A stretch of DNA of 64,000 bases, from contig NZ_BJVA01000002.1 of NCBI RefSeq assembly GCF_007988905.1, positions 248,001 to 312,000 on the forward strand. The letters run 5' to 3'. Shown here piece by piece: positions 8,185-17,700 of this stretch; position 1 is the first letter of the stretch, and every line of letters starts with the position of its first letter. Source of the stretch: Gluconobacter kanchanaburiensis NBRC 103587. Lineage in GTDB: Bacteria > Pseudomonadota > Alphaproteobacteria > Acetobacterales > Acetobacteraceae. The notes under the pieces are model-generated. The model saw only the letters and a program-made list of their open reading frames with translations. It did no database searches and had not been told where the DNA came from. The translations under genes and the position numbers were made by a program.

Positions 8185-8890
8185 CTATCGGATGACCTGA
8201 GTAAGGAAAATTTTTCGACGGACATTCGACCTGTCTGGATGAAGATGAAAGATCGCCTTTATGCCGCTCCCGGAATGCTCCGTCATCCCCCGGAACTGCA
8301 ACAGGCCGGAAAGACGCACCCTGAAAAATACTATTAAAGCGCCAGTAAGATCAGGGTGTCTTTACTACAGACAGAAATTCGACACCATCTTCCTGTTTAT
8401 GCAGGAGCGACCTGTACGGCCTGTCTGGTGGATTATACGCCATCCATGACCCCTGATTACGAACCCTATGGGGGGAGTGAGGCTGTCTTCCTGCCGCTGA
8501 GTGTTCATTTCATTCTGGCGGAATTCGCCGGGAGAAGATGGTCAGGGATGGCGTATGATTCGGCGCTTTTTTTCTGCCGGCCCTTTCCACCTTATTCTTC
8601 ATTGCATCGGCCTGGCTGCCTGTGGGCACTACATGTTCATGGCCATCGCCTACAACGCCGGATAGCAGACTCTCCGGATTATGCTCGGATGCCCGCCAAA
8701 TCCGAAATTTTCCGGCTTTAATTCCGTACTACTCTGTCGCGCAGCCTCATTTTTCCATTCCCGGCGGCCAGAACGCACAGAATAGAGTTGTGCGACCAGT
8801 ACCTCGTTCCGGCTGGGATTCTAGCAATGTCTTGCGGCCGGCAACCGGAAAAGAATTGTCACAATCCGGACCCCAGAAAAGTGCAATCTG
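8185..8890. other. Non-coding, decayed stretch
   Basis: No intact gene is visible here. One 36-codon open frame (8555-8665, plus strand) encodes a short hydrophobic helix with GHYMFMAIAYNAG, which recalls a membrane segment of EamA-type drug/metabolite exporters. If real, it is a fragment of a lost transporter gene. Other open frames are short and of low complexity. The stretch leads into the GGDEF remnant, so the whole interval looks like gene decay. Confidence 0.4.
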
Positions 8891-9321
8891 CTCAGGCTAA
8901 TACGGATATCAGCAGTCTTTCGACGTGTTATCGCCGGGCTGTGCCTCTGGAAACCAATTCCTGTCGGGAGCGACGCGGAGGTGGTCTGGCCCGTTATCCG
9001 CTACAGCAATGCCATCGGCAATCAGATTGTTATTGCCATCGGCCGGGTCTGTACAGAAATTCATTCCCCCAAAACCGTCTTTCCCAAGTAGGTGACGATG
9101 AATTCGTGGTTGTTTTCCCAGGCGACACCGTGAAAGAACTGCTTGCCACTGCTCAACACCTGCGAAGCACCTTTTCAACCGAGATGCACCTAATCGCGGG
9201 CGGCGGCCTTACGACAAGACTCAATATCGGAGCAGCGCTCTGTCATGGCAACGGCATGACCCGGACCGAGCTTCTGGAAATGACGGACAATGCTCTCTAT
9301 GACGCCAAACAAGCTGGGTGA
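8891..9321 (+). pseudogene. Frameshifted remnant of a GGDEF (diguanylate cyclase) domain
   Basis: The 3' part reads as the second half of a GGDEF domain: VGDDEFVVVFPGD in place of the signature, then LNIGAALCHGNG and LLEMTDNALYDAKQAG, which is the usual domain end. The matching upstream half (AIGNQIVIAIGRV up to KTVFP) lies in a different frame and hits a stop at about 9090, so one base has been lost or two gained just before the signature motif. No sensor or membrane part remains upstream. The signature itself is GDDEF rather than GGDEF. The gene is therefore judged dead; c-di-GMP synthesis from it is not expected. Confidence 0.7.
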
Positions 9322-9440
9322 AACCGTGTAGCCCGCTGCCCGGGCAGAACAGAAACATCCATTTCCCTCCTCTCCCAGGAAGCTGCCCGAACGGTTCGTA
9401 ATCCCCAGACCTGATCCCGGACGGACGCCTCCCCGACTTG

Positions 9441-11024
9441 TCAGATGATGGACAGAATCTGCGGCCCGAGCAGATGGGCAATATTGAGGGCGTCAGCGCT
9501 TTTGAAAGTGGAAATTTTCAGGATGAATTCTTCGTAGGAAAAAGCTCCCCCTGAATTCAAGATATAATATATCATATCCGAAGCAGAGTAATCGGCTTCA
9601 CCAAAGAAATTCAGCTCTGCGACCTTTTCAGCAAAGTAAAATTTCTCCCATTCGGACCCACTTTCTCTTGAGAACTCGACGTCCCCACCAACCGAACCAG
9701 GAATTGCCGTCATATATTTGCAGGTTACCGGGGACTTTATGAAGAAACCTTCGCCTCCATCAAAAGACTCACGTTCGAATTCGTAGCAGTACCCCGCCTG
9801 CGCAGAGTGATGGATATGGAAGCGCACATTGGAAGAATACAGCAACGGATTCCGGAAAACCCAGACTTTGGACCCATCATAGGGAACTGCTGCAACGATC
9901 CTCTCAAATCCCTCGCCCTGTACAAGATGTCCATCAATATTGTTCAAGGAAAGGTAATCGCCATGGAAGCTTTTCAGATGGAAGACTTCTACCTTCTTTG
10001 CCGGGGCAAGGGGTTCTCTTCCGTCTTCCAGAGCATTTCCCCTGACGAGAAAACTGTTTATCGAATACTGGAAAACAGCCTGTTTGATCGCTGCATAGAC
10101 CTTATTGGCCGCGTTTATACGAGCCCGATCCTGCGGGTCATAGACATCATTCCGGTCAAAATGTGACCAGTAGACAGTACTGTTCGACAGGTCCGAGCCC
10201 AGGCGCCGTTTAATACGGCCGATGAAATGCTCCATGGACCGGCAGATATAGTGATTGACCCTGGCCCCCTCCCACAAAACGATTTTTGTAGCGCCCGGCC
10301 GCCAGTCAACCGGCTGCCCCAGCGCGTCCACATAGCGTCCATGAGAAAGGACATATTTGTGAGGATTTTCATAGGAAAAAGTGCAGGCTTCAGGTCTAAT
10401 GAAGCTTTTAACGAGCGTGTTGTCATCAAGCGCGGGCGTGGATCTGTGATTGAAAGCCTGATAGGTCGGCACCTTGTCTTTCAGGACGCGGCTTGAGCTT
10501 CCATAGATACACCAGCTCAGGGCGATACCGGTGTCATCCTCACCAAACCTCCCCAGAAACGCGTTAATATCGCCACTTTTTTCAATACTGATATATTCAT
10601 CGCCATCCAGCATGGCGATCCATTCATAATTCCCAGTCGCCCGGCGAATAGCGTCAAAATAACTGTCACGCTGCCTGTAATAGAAATTACCTTCGAGAAG
10701 AGAGGTTCTGAAAACCTCTACATTGTAGATACCCTCGCAGGACTTGGCTATTTCATAGGTACCATCGGTCGAATGGTCATCATAGACGAATATCTTGTTG
10801 AATCCCAAAGAGATATGCCATGACAGCCATGCCATGATGTCGTGGGCTTCGTCCTTCACAAAGAGCACTATTGCAGATGTATCTTTTTTCACGACGAAGG
10901 CCCTGTTACTGATGGTGCTAACACTATGCCGCCACAGATTACATCCTTGCTCGAGATTAGCCAAATCACCCGCTACCACCCGGAGCTTATAATTTTCAGA
11001 CAGGAAAAAACTGACATTCCCCAC
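9441..11024 (-). CDS. Glycosyltransferase, GT2/GT92-like fold, with a large unassigned C-terminal part
   Basis: A 527-residue protein. Residues about 50-300 form a GT-A-type glycosyltransferase: AIVLFVKDEAHDIMAWLSWH, then FVYDDHSTDGTYE, and the metal-binding DGDEYI at residue 140. This matches the Glyco_tranf_2_4 / GT92-like group that decorates surface polysaccharides. Residues after about 330 show no family I recognise. It is clearly more AT-rich than its neighbours, with many A- or T-ending codons, which suggests horizontal transfer. The start is uncertain: the GTG at 11024 is the first option after an in-frame stop and has AGAGG immediately beside it, too close for a normal ribosome site. 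Confidence 0.75.
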   Translation of the reverse strand: MGNVSFFLSENYKLRVVAGDLANLEQGCNLWRHSVSTISNRAFVVKKDTSAIVLFVKDEAHDIMAWLSWHISLGFNKIFVYDDHSTDGTYEIAKSCEGIYNVEVFRTSLLEGNFYYRQRDSYFDAIRRATGNYEWIAMLDGDEYISIEKSGDINAFLGRFGEDDTGIALSWCIYGSSSRVLKDKVPTYQAFNHRSTPALDDNTLVKSFIRPEACTFSYENPHKYVLSHGRYVDALGQPVDWRPGATKIVLWEGARVNHYICRSMEHFIGRIKRRLGSDLSNSTVYWSHFDRNDVYDPQDRARINAANKVYAAIKQAVFQYSINSFLVRGNALEDGREPLAPAKKVEVFHLKSFHGDYLSLNNIDGHLVQGEGFERIVAAVPYDGSKVWVFRNPLLYSSNVRFHIHHSAQAGYCYEFERESFDGGEGFFIKSPVTCKYMTAIPGSVGGDVEFSRESGSEWEKFYFAEKVAELNFFGEADYSASDMIYYILNSGGAFSYEEFILKISTFKSADALNIAHLLGPQILSII

Positions 11025-11114
11025 CCTCTGAAACAGTCAGCCGAATTTCTTTTTCTCCGGCCCCGCTCTGCATCCTGCCAACGATTGGTAGAAATCATTC
11101 GAAATGGATAGCCC

Positions 11115-12113
11115 TTGAAAATTCGGGCAAATATCCAGTCTGTGGAGTCGCTTCAGGCTGCGTTGGAAAAGCATCAGATCGCCCTATACTTTATTGGGCT
11201 GCTTCTCGCTGTCAGCATCGCAGTCCTGACACCGGGCGTCCGGATTCCTCCGGCTCTCATTGATCCGCTTCTGGCCGTCATGCTTTTCGCGACATTTCTT
11301 CAGGTTCCGCTGAATGAACTGACCCTGACGCTCCGGGAAACGCGATTCCTCGTGGCGCTTCTGGTGACAAATTTTGTCGCAATTCCTCTGCTTGTCGCCC
11401 TCCTGCTTCCTTTCGTGCCCGCGGAAAAAACTATCCGGACAGGTGTTCTTATGGTGCTGCTCTGTCCCTGCATCGACTGGGTCGTGACATTTGCACGGAT
11501 GGGCGGCGCAAACGCTGCCCTTCTACTGGCCTCCACACCTTGTCTTCTGGCCATGCAGATTCTGATGCTTCCTCTGGGGCTGCATCTTTTTCTTGGCAGC
11601 GAAGCTTCGCGGCTGTTTCAGGCCGGACCGTTCCTTCACGCTTTTATCTGGCTGATCGTCATACCGCTTGGGCTTGCCTGGAGCGTTCAGGAAGGCTCAA
11701 AACGCGTTGCGACGATACGACATGTCACACCAGTTCTGAGTCTATTGCCCGTAGCGACCACAGCGCTTGTCCTGTTCGTGGTTACTCTGACGATATTGCC
11801 GCGCCTGGATCAGGACATGGCAAACATCTTGCGCGTTCTACCCGTCTATGGCGCATTCGCAACACTTGCGCCATGTCTGGGCTGGGGGCTCTCCAGACTG
11901 TTCAGATTGGACGCACCTGCGGGGCGTGCCCTGGCCTTCAGCGCGGGAAGCCGCAACTCCCTCGTTGTCCTCCCACTTGCACTGGGGGTTTCCGGTATCT
12001 CTTCCCTTCTGGCAGCGATCATCGTGGCCCAGACCATGGTGGAGCTTGGCGCCGAGCTTGTCTTCATCCAGATAATCCCCGGATTTGGAACAAAGCCCAG
12101 GAAGCCTGCGTAA
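11115..12113 (+). CDS. SBF/ACR3-like transporter (arsenic resistance protein-like)
   Basis: A 332-residue inner membrane protein with about ten helices starting near residue 24. It belongs to the bile acid/sodium symporter superfamily and most resembles the arsenite-efflux-like (ACR3/ArsB-type) annotation group: LLCPCIDWVVTFARMGG in the middle and FSAGSRNSLVVLPLALG near the end. The CPC pair is in the place where ACR3 proteins have a functional cysteine. No arsR or arsC is nearby, so an arsenic role is not supported by context. The start is TTG at 11115, just after an in-frame stop; a GTG about eight codons later is an alternative. Confidence 0.75.
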   Translation: MKIRANIQSVESLQAALEKHQIALYFIGLLLAVSIAVLTPGVRIPPALIDPLLAVMLFATFLQVPLNELTLTLRETRFLVALLVTNFVAIPLLVALLLPFVPAEKTIRTGVLMVLLCPCIDWVVTFARMGGANAALLLASTPCLLAMQILMLPLGLHLFLGSEASRLFQAGPFLHAFIWLIVIPLGLAWSVQEGSKRVATIRHVTPVLSLLPVATTALVLFVVTLTILPRLDQDMANILRVLPVYGAFATLAPCLGWGLSRLFRLDAPAGRALAFSAGSRNSLVVLPLALGVSGISSLLAAIIVAQTMVELGAELVFIQIIPGFGTKPRKPA

Positions 12114-12235
12114 TCAGATCAGTCCCGTGCCTGAAGAGAGTGACAGACCATTCATTCCCTGTCCCCGTGGGCCTTCGTCGGGGCCGAACGCGAAAAGTAA
12201 GGAGAAGGACCTGATCGGTTAGGCATGACGCAGAA

Positions 12236-13417
12236 TCAGTCGTGCTGGAGCCTTCTGGGAAATGCGGCGGGATTGAATGCCGCAAGCAGTATCCCGCCCA
12301 ACGTGATAACGATGGCGGCGGGGCAAAGGGCCGGAAAGCCCAGAGTGCTCAGAAGGTGGCCGCCAATTGCTGACCCCAGAAGGATACCGAAATTGCTACT
12401 GCTGTTGATGGCAGCCCCGGCGACGTCCGCGCTGGTCGCCCTGGCACGGATGGCGCCGGACATGACGAAGGGAATGATGGCTGCATAGCCCATACACCAC
12501 AGGCCAACTGCCGCAACGCTCGGCCATGCGGGCAACAGGTGTCCATAAACCAGAACCATACCCATCAACATGGCGACACCGCCCCCAAACAGCCCCCCCG
12601 CCGGCCAACGGTCCACAACCTGCCCCGCGCCCCACAGACCGAAGATACTCACAGCTCCCGTCACGAGAAGCGCAATACTCAGCAAATGCTCAGGCAATCC
12701 ATGAACAAGGAGCAGGGGTGAGACATAAGTATAGAGCAGGTTATGGGCGAAGAAGAAAACCGCGTTGACACAGATCACGACACCAAAAATGCGCGTAGCC
12801 TGTGGTGAGCGGAGGACCGGAACCTTGAGAGCCTTGGTATCGGCGCCCCGGACGGCCGGAAGATACAGCGCGATGAAGACGGTCAGCATCGCCGCAAGTC
12901 CCGCGATGACATACAGCGCCACCCGCCAGCTTGCGAAATGACTGATGGCCGCAGCTCCGGGCACACCCAGAACCGAGCCGAGAGACGTTCCTCCGAAAAC
13001 AAAGGAAATGGCCCGCCCTGTCATACGCTCGGGAACCAGATGCGCGGCGTAGGGTGCTGCGATGGACATCAGGAGCGCATGGGCGAGCCCCCCGATGGCG
13101 CGGCCAAAACACAGGATGCCAAAGCTCGGCGCCATGGCGGAAATCAGGTTCGAGACCACATAACCCGCGAGACAGAGTAGCATGAGCATCTTGCGATCCA
13201 TGCGGCTCGTTGCAATCGTAATGGGCACGGCGCCGAATGCTACGAGCAGGGCATATGCACTGACTGCAAGACCGGCATGCCCTTCGGTGATTTCAAAGGA
13301 CTTGGCCATGTCAATGAGCAGGCCGACCGGCGCAACCTCGGTCGTCACCGCAATGAAGGTCGAGGCGAACAGGGCACACAGCCCCGCGATCGCCGGACCG
13401 GAAAGCGTTTTGAACAC
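12236..13417 (-). CDS. MFS transporter, DHA1/sugar-efflux type
   Basis: A 393-residue major facilitator with 12 predicted helices. The N-half carries the AraJ/SotB-like pattern: FIAVTTEVAPVGLLIDMAKSF, then VSAYALLVAFGAVPIT and RMDRKMLMLLCLAGYV, with GRAIGGLAHALLMSIAAPYAA in helix 4. These proteins export sugars, purines or drugs; the substrate cannot be told. It starts at GTG (13417) with AGGAAG nine bases upstream, a good ribosome site. It is convergent with the ACR3-like gene and divergent from the ABC operon at 13834. Confidence 0.85.
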   Translation of the reverse strand: MFKTLSGPAIAGLCALFASTFIAVTTEVAPVGLLIDMAKSFEITEGHAGLAVSAYALLVAFGAVPITIATSRMDRKMLMLLCLAGYVVSNLISAMAPSFGILCFGRAIGGLAHALLMSIAAPYAAHLVPERMTGRAISFVFGGTSLGSVLGVPGAAAISHFASWRVALYVIAGLAAMLTVFIALYLPAVRGADTKALKVPVLRSPQATRIFGVVICVNAVFFFAHNLLYTYVSPLLLVHGLPEHLLSIALLVTGAVSIFGLWGAGQVVDRWPAGGLFGGGVAMLMGMVLVYGHLLPAWPSVAAVGLWCMGYAAIIPFVMSGAIRARATSADVAGAAINSSSNFGILLGSAIGGHLLSTLGFPALCPAAIVITLGGILLAAFNPAAFPRRLQHD

Positions 13418-13833
13418 GACGGACTTCCTGAATGGAACGGCGACCTGAGCGTCCCGAACGCGGGGGCTTTTGGCATTTTGGCGGCATGACGGGAACCCAA
13501 AAATTCAGCCGGTTCCAGCCTTTCCCGGCCAGGCGCACACCCATAGCCAGAAATGTTATCCTTTTTCAGATACTTATAACCTATTTCGTTTTCCTTTTTA
13601 GCTTCTGAAAATCGGATTCGCAGCAAGCGTCATGCCCCCTGCCCCTCTCTGTTCATCAGACGTACCCCGCGAAAGCGAACCCATCGTGAAATCCTCAAAT
13701 ATTCCGCCCCGAATCGACCGAAATTACCTCGTGAAACTTTAAGTCCTGTTTACGGATATTCGATAAAAATGATTGCACAGATCTCTTCAGGCGCCTTACC
13801 TGCATAGAAACAAATCGAAACGAGACAGGCGTC
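13418..13833. promoter_or_regulatory. Divergent intergenic region between the MFS gene and the ABC/peptidase operon
   Basis: This 416-base stretch lies between two divergent genes and should contain both promoters. AT-rich segments occur at 13545-13615 and 13735-13775. I see no clear operator palindrome, RNA gene or coding remnant. Confidence 0.5.
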
Positions 13834-14712
13834 ATGCTCCACATCAAAGATCTTGTTCAGACCTACCCCAACGGGACCCAGGCTCTGAATGGTGTTTCTC
13901 TCGATATTGGCCGCGGCATGTTCGGTCTGCTCGGCCCTAACGGCGCCGGTAAATCGACGCTGATGCGCACCATCGCCACCCTTCAGACACCCACCTCAGG
14001 CGAAATCACCTTCGATGGTTTCGACGTTCTGCGTGAGCCTGAAAAACTGCGGGAAACCCTCGGCTACCTGCCGCAGGATTTCGGTGTCTATCCGCGTGTC
14101 TCGGCCTATGATCTCCTCGATCACCTTGCTGTCCTCAAAGGTATTACAGGCCGCGGAGAGCGAAAAGAAACAGTCGAGACGCTGTTGCAGCAGGTCAATC
14201 TGTGGACAGTCCGCAAGAAGGCGGTCGCAGGGTTCTCAGGCGGCATGCGTCAGCGCTTCGGCATTGCACAGGCTTTGGTGGGACAGCCTTCCCTTATCAT
14301 CGTGGACGAGCCGACGGCAGGGCTGGACCCCGAAGAACGCAACCGTTTCCTCAACCTTCTGGTGGAAGTCGGCGAACAGGTCGTCATTATCCTATCCACG
14401 CACATCGTGGAGGACGTGGCCGATCTGTGCCCCCGGATGGCCGTACTGGCGGGCGGTCGCATCCTGCTTGACGGTGCGCCCCAGACCCTGATCGAACAGA
14501 GCCGTGGACGGTTGTGGCGCAGGATCATTCCCCGCGAGGACCTTGAGCGTTATCAACAGGAATACCGGGTCATCGCCGTGCGCCTTTTCGCCGGACGCAC
14601 GGTGATTCACGTCGAAGCGGAAAGCGATCCCGGCGCGGGTTTCGAACCAATGGAAGGCAGTCTTGAGGATGTCTATTTCCGTACGCTCGACACATCACGC
14701 CGGAGTGCCTGA
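13834..14712 (+). CDS. ABC transporter ATP-binding protein
   Basis: A 292-residue ABC ATPase of the CcmA/ABC-2 type. Walker A is GPNGAGKST (from residue 34), the Q-loop lies in GYLPQDFGVYP, the signature is FSGGMRQRFG near residue 134, and Walker B is LIIVDEPTAGLD, followed by the switch histidine in ILSTHIVEDV. The last 70 residues are a regulatory tail. It precedes the large permease-peptidase gene by three bases and should power it. ABC ATPases next to permeases fused with an M1 peptidase form a recognised but poorly understood arrangement. Confidence 0.93.
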   Translation: MLHIKDLVQTYPNGTQALNGVSLDIGRGMFGLLGPNGAGKSTLMRTIATLQTPTSGEITFDGFDVLREPEKLRETLGYLPQDFGVYPRVSAYDLLDHLAVLKGITGRGERKETVETLLQQVNLWTVRKKAVAGFSGGMRQRFGIAQALVGQPSLIIVDEPTAGLDPEERNRFLNLLVEVGEQVVIILSTHIVEDVADLCPRMAVLAGGRILLDGAPQTLIEQSRGRLWRRIIPREDLERYQQEYRVIAVRLFAGRTVIHVEAESDPGAGFEPMEGSLEDVYFRTLDTSRRSA

Positions 14713-14715
14713 TCA

Positions 14716-17700
14716 ATGCTCGGACGTATCGCGCGGTTCGAAATCCGCTACCAGATGCGTGGCCCAGCCTTCTGGGTCTGCGCACTGATCTTCTTCACCC
14801 TGACTTTCCTGTGCATGACCGTTCCGGCGCTCCAGATCGGCAGCGGTGGCAATGTCCATAAAAATGCGCCGTATGCAGTAGCGCAGCTTGAGCAGGTCTT
14901 TTCCGTCTTTTCACTTTTCATCTGCGCCGCCACCGCGGCCAATGCCGTCATCCGGGATGAGGAGACGGGGTTCGGCCAGATCCTCTACGCCACACGGCTC
15001 AGGCGCCTTCCCTATATTTTCGGCCGGTTTCTGGGCGTTTTCGTCTCCTGCTGTCTGTTGTTCCTGTCGGTTCCGCTGGGCGTGCTGCTCGGTTCGCTGA
15101 TGCCCTGGGTGGACCCTGATACGCTGGGTCCCCTGTCCCTCGCCGCCAATCTCCAGACCTATGCCCTGATCGCCGTTCCAAACCTGTTTCTCGTCAGTGC
15201 GATGATGTTCGCGGCCGCCACCCTGACGCGTTCCATGATGGGATCCTATGTCGCTGCGGTGATCCTGATGGTGCTGTGGAGCATTGCCACCACGATGATC
15301 GGCAAACTGCCGCGTCTGGAAGAAACATTCGGCTATCTCGAACCTTTCGGTTTTGGCGCAACCGATCTGGCGACCCGCTACTGGACGGCTGTCGAGCGTA
15401 ATACCCTCGCCGTCCCGCTCAGCGGCATCCTTCTGTGGAACCGTGTCATCTGGTGTGGCGTCGGGCTCGCCCTGCTGGGGCTGGCGGCATGTCTTTTCAG
15501 TTTCACCCGCCGGCAGGGCCGGTTTTCCCGGAAACGCAAATCGGATTCTGTCGAGAGTCCCAGCGCGTTCAGCCCGCATGCACTCCCTCGCCCCTGCTTC
15601 AACAGCGCCACACGCCGTCTTCAGTATCTGACGCGCCTGCGCTTCGAAGTCCGTCAGGTCATGCGCAGTCCGGCCTATGTGATCCTTCTGCTGCTCGGCA
15701 TCGTCAATACGGTTGGCGGCCTCGTGGATCTTGACGAAATGTACGGGACGCCCGTCTGGCCCGTGACCCGGGTCATGATCCAGCATCTTCAGGGCGCGTT
15801 CTCCATGATTCCCGTCATCATGGGAGCGTTCTATGCGGGAGAAGTGGTCTGGCGTGAGCAGGACCGCAAAATGCAGGAGCTCGTGGGCGCGGCTCCGGTT
15901 CCGGGCTGGATCTTCGCCCTGAGCAAGATCCCCGCCATCGCCATCGTCCTGTTTACGACACTGGCTGTCGGGGTTGTGGTCACGGTGATTTATCAGCTCG
16001 CCCATGGCTATACCCATCTGGAGCTTGTCCATTACCTGCTGTGGTTCGTCCTGCCGACAACAGTCTCGACAGTCCTGATATCCATTCTGGCCGTGTTCTT
16101 TCAGGTCCTTTCGCCCCAAAAATTCGTCGGCTGGGGACTCATGTTCCTTTACATGGTCCTACGCCTGGTTGGGGGGACCCTCGGGCTGGATGATATTCTT
16201 TATAATTACGGTCGCACACCGGGCATGCCGCTTTCGGACATGAACGGGGCGGGTACCTTCTGGAAAGGTGTCCTTGTCTGTAACCTTTACTGGATGTGCT
16301 TTGCGGTCATCCTGATCGTCCTGTGCCATCTGCTGTGGCGGCGAGGCGCCGCCATGACCCTGCGTTCCCGACTGCTGGCCCTGCCGCAGCGTCTCAGGGG
16401 AACGCCTGCTTTTATCGCAGGAACGGCGTTTGCGGGATTTGCTGCTCTCGGCGTGTTCATCTTCATCAACACACATGTCTGGAACGACTATCGCACACCC
16501 GATGCGCGTGACCGCTACATGGCCGATTACGAAAAGGCCCTTCTGGCCTACGAGCATACACCGCAGCCTGATGTTACGGCTCTGCGCTTCGATATCGACA
16601 TCCATCCCAAGGGTCCCGCGATGACCGTGACGGGTCATTACGAGCTGACCAACCATCTCTCTGTCCCGATCGATCATATCCATGTACGGATGGAGACCCA
16701 ACAGACCAGACTACTCGATCTGAGGATTGCAAATGCCACGCTGGAACGCGACTATCCGCGCTTTCGCTATCGCATTTACAAGCTGTCACAGCCTCTTGCT
16801 CCCAGCGCGAGCATCGGACTGGATTTTCGCACAGAACGCTCCCAGCGCGGCTTCACCAATTCGGCCGATACCAATCTGGGCATTTTCCCGAACGGAACTT
16901 TTGTCAACAAGGAAGATTTCGCACCGACAATCGGCATGACCCGTGATGGTCTGCTCCAGGACCGCGTCAAGAGGCGAAAGTACGGGCTCGTGCCGGAACT
17001 GCGCATGGCCAAGCTGGAAGACCGGTCCGCACAGGCGCAGAACTATATCCACGCAGGCTGGACAACGGCTGACATCACCGTCACCACAGATGCGGACCAG
17101 ACCCCCATCGCCCCCGGCGACCGCGTCTCCGACGTTACCCATGACGGACGCCGCACGGCCCGCTTCGTCACGTCCGCACCGGTTCTTAACTTCTTCGCGG
17201 TTCAGTCTGCCCGGTATGTCGAGCGTCACGCCACGTTCGACGGTACACAGGGCAAGATCGACCTGACCGTCTATTACGATCCGCATCACCCTTGGAACGT
17301 CGATCGGATGCTGAACGGATTCCGGGCTGGACTGAAATATTACGAACCGAATTTCGGCCCGTATCAGTTCCATTATGCCCGCATTCTGGAATTTCCGGCT
17401 TACGCCTCGTTTGCACAGGCATTTGCGGGAACAATTCCCTATTCGGAAGGGATCGGTTTCATCGCCAATCTCTCCAATCCTGACAATATCGACTACGTGA
17501 CCTATGTCACAGCGCATGAACTCGGCCATCAGTGGTGGGCGCATCAGGTTGTCGGGGCGGACATGCAAGGTTCGACCATGCTCTCGGAAACGCTCGCACA
17601 ATATTCGGCACTGATGACGATGCGGGAGATGTATGGCCCGGACAAGATCCGCCGCTTCCTGAAATACGAACTGGACAGCTACCTGCGTTCGCGCGGATCG

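Noticed and set aside
14911-16119. Minus-strand open frame of 402 codons antisense to the ABC-peptidase gene
   Set aside because: Composition dominated by Gln, Asp, His and Arg, typical of the reverse of membrane-protein codons.
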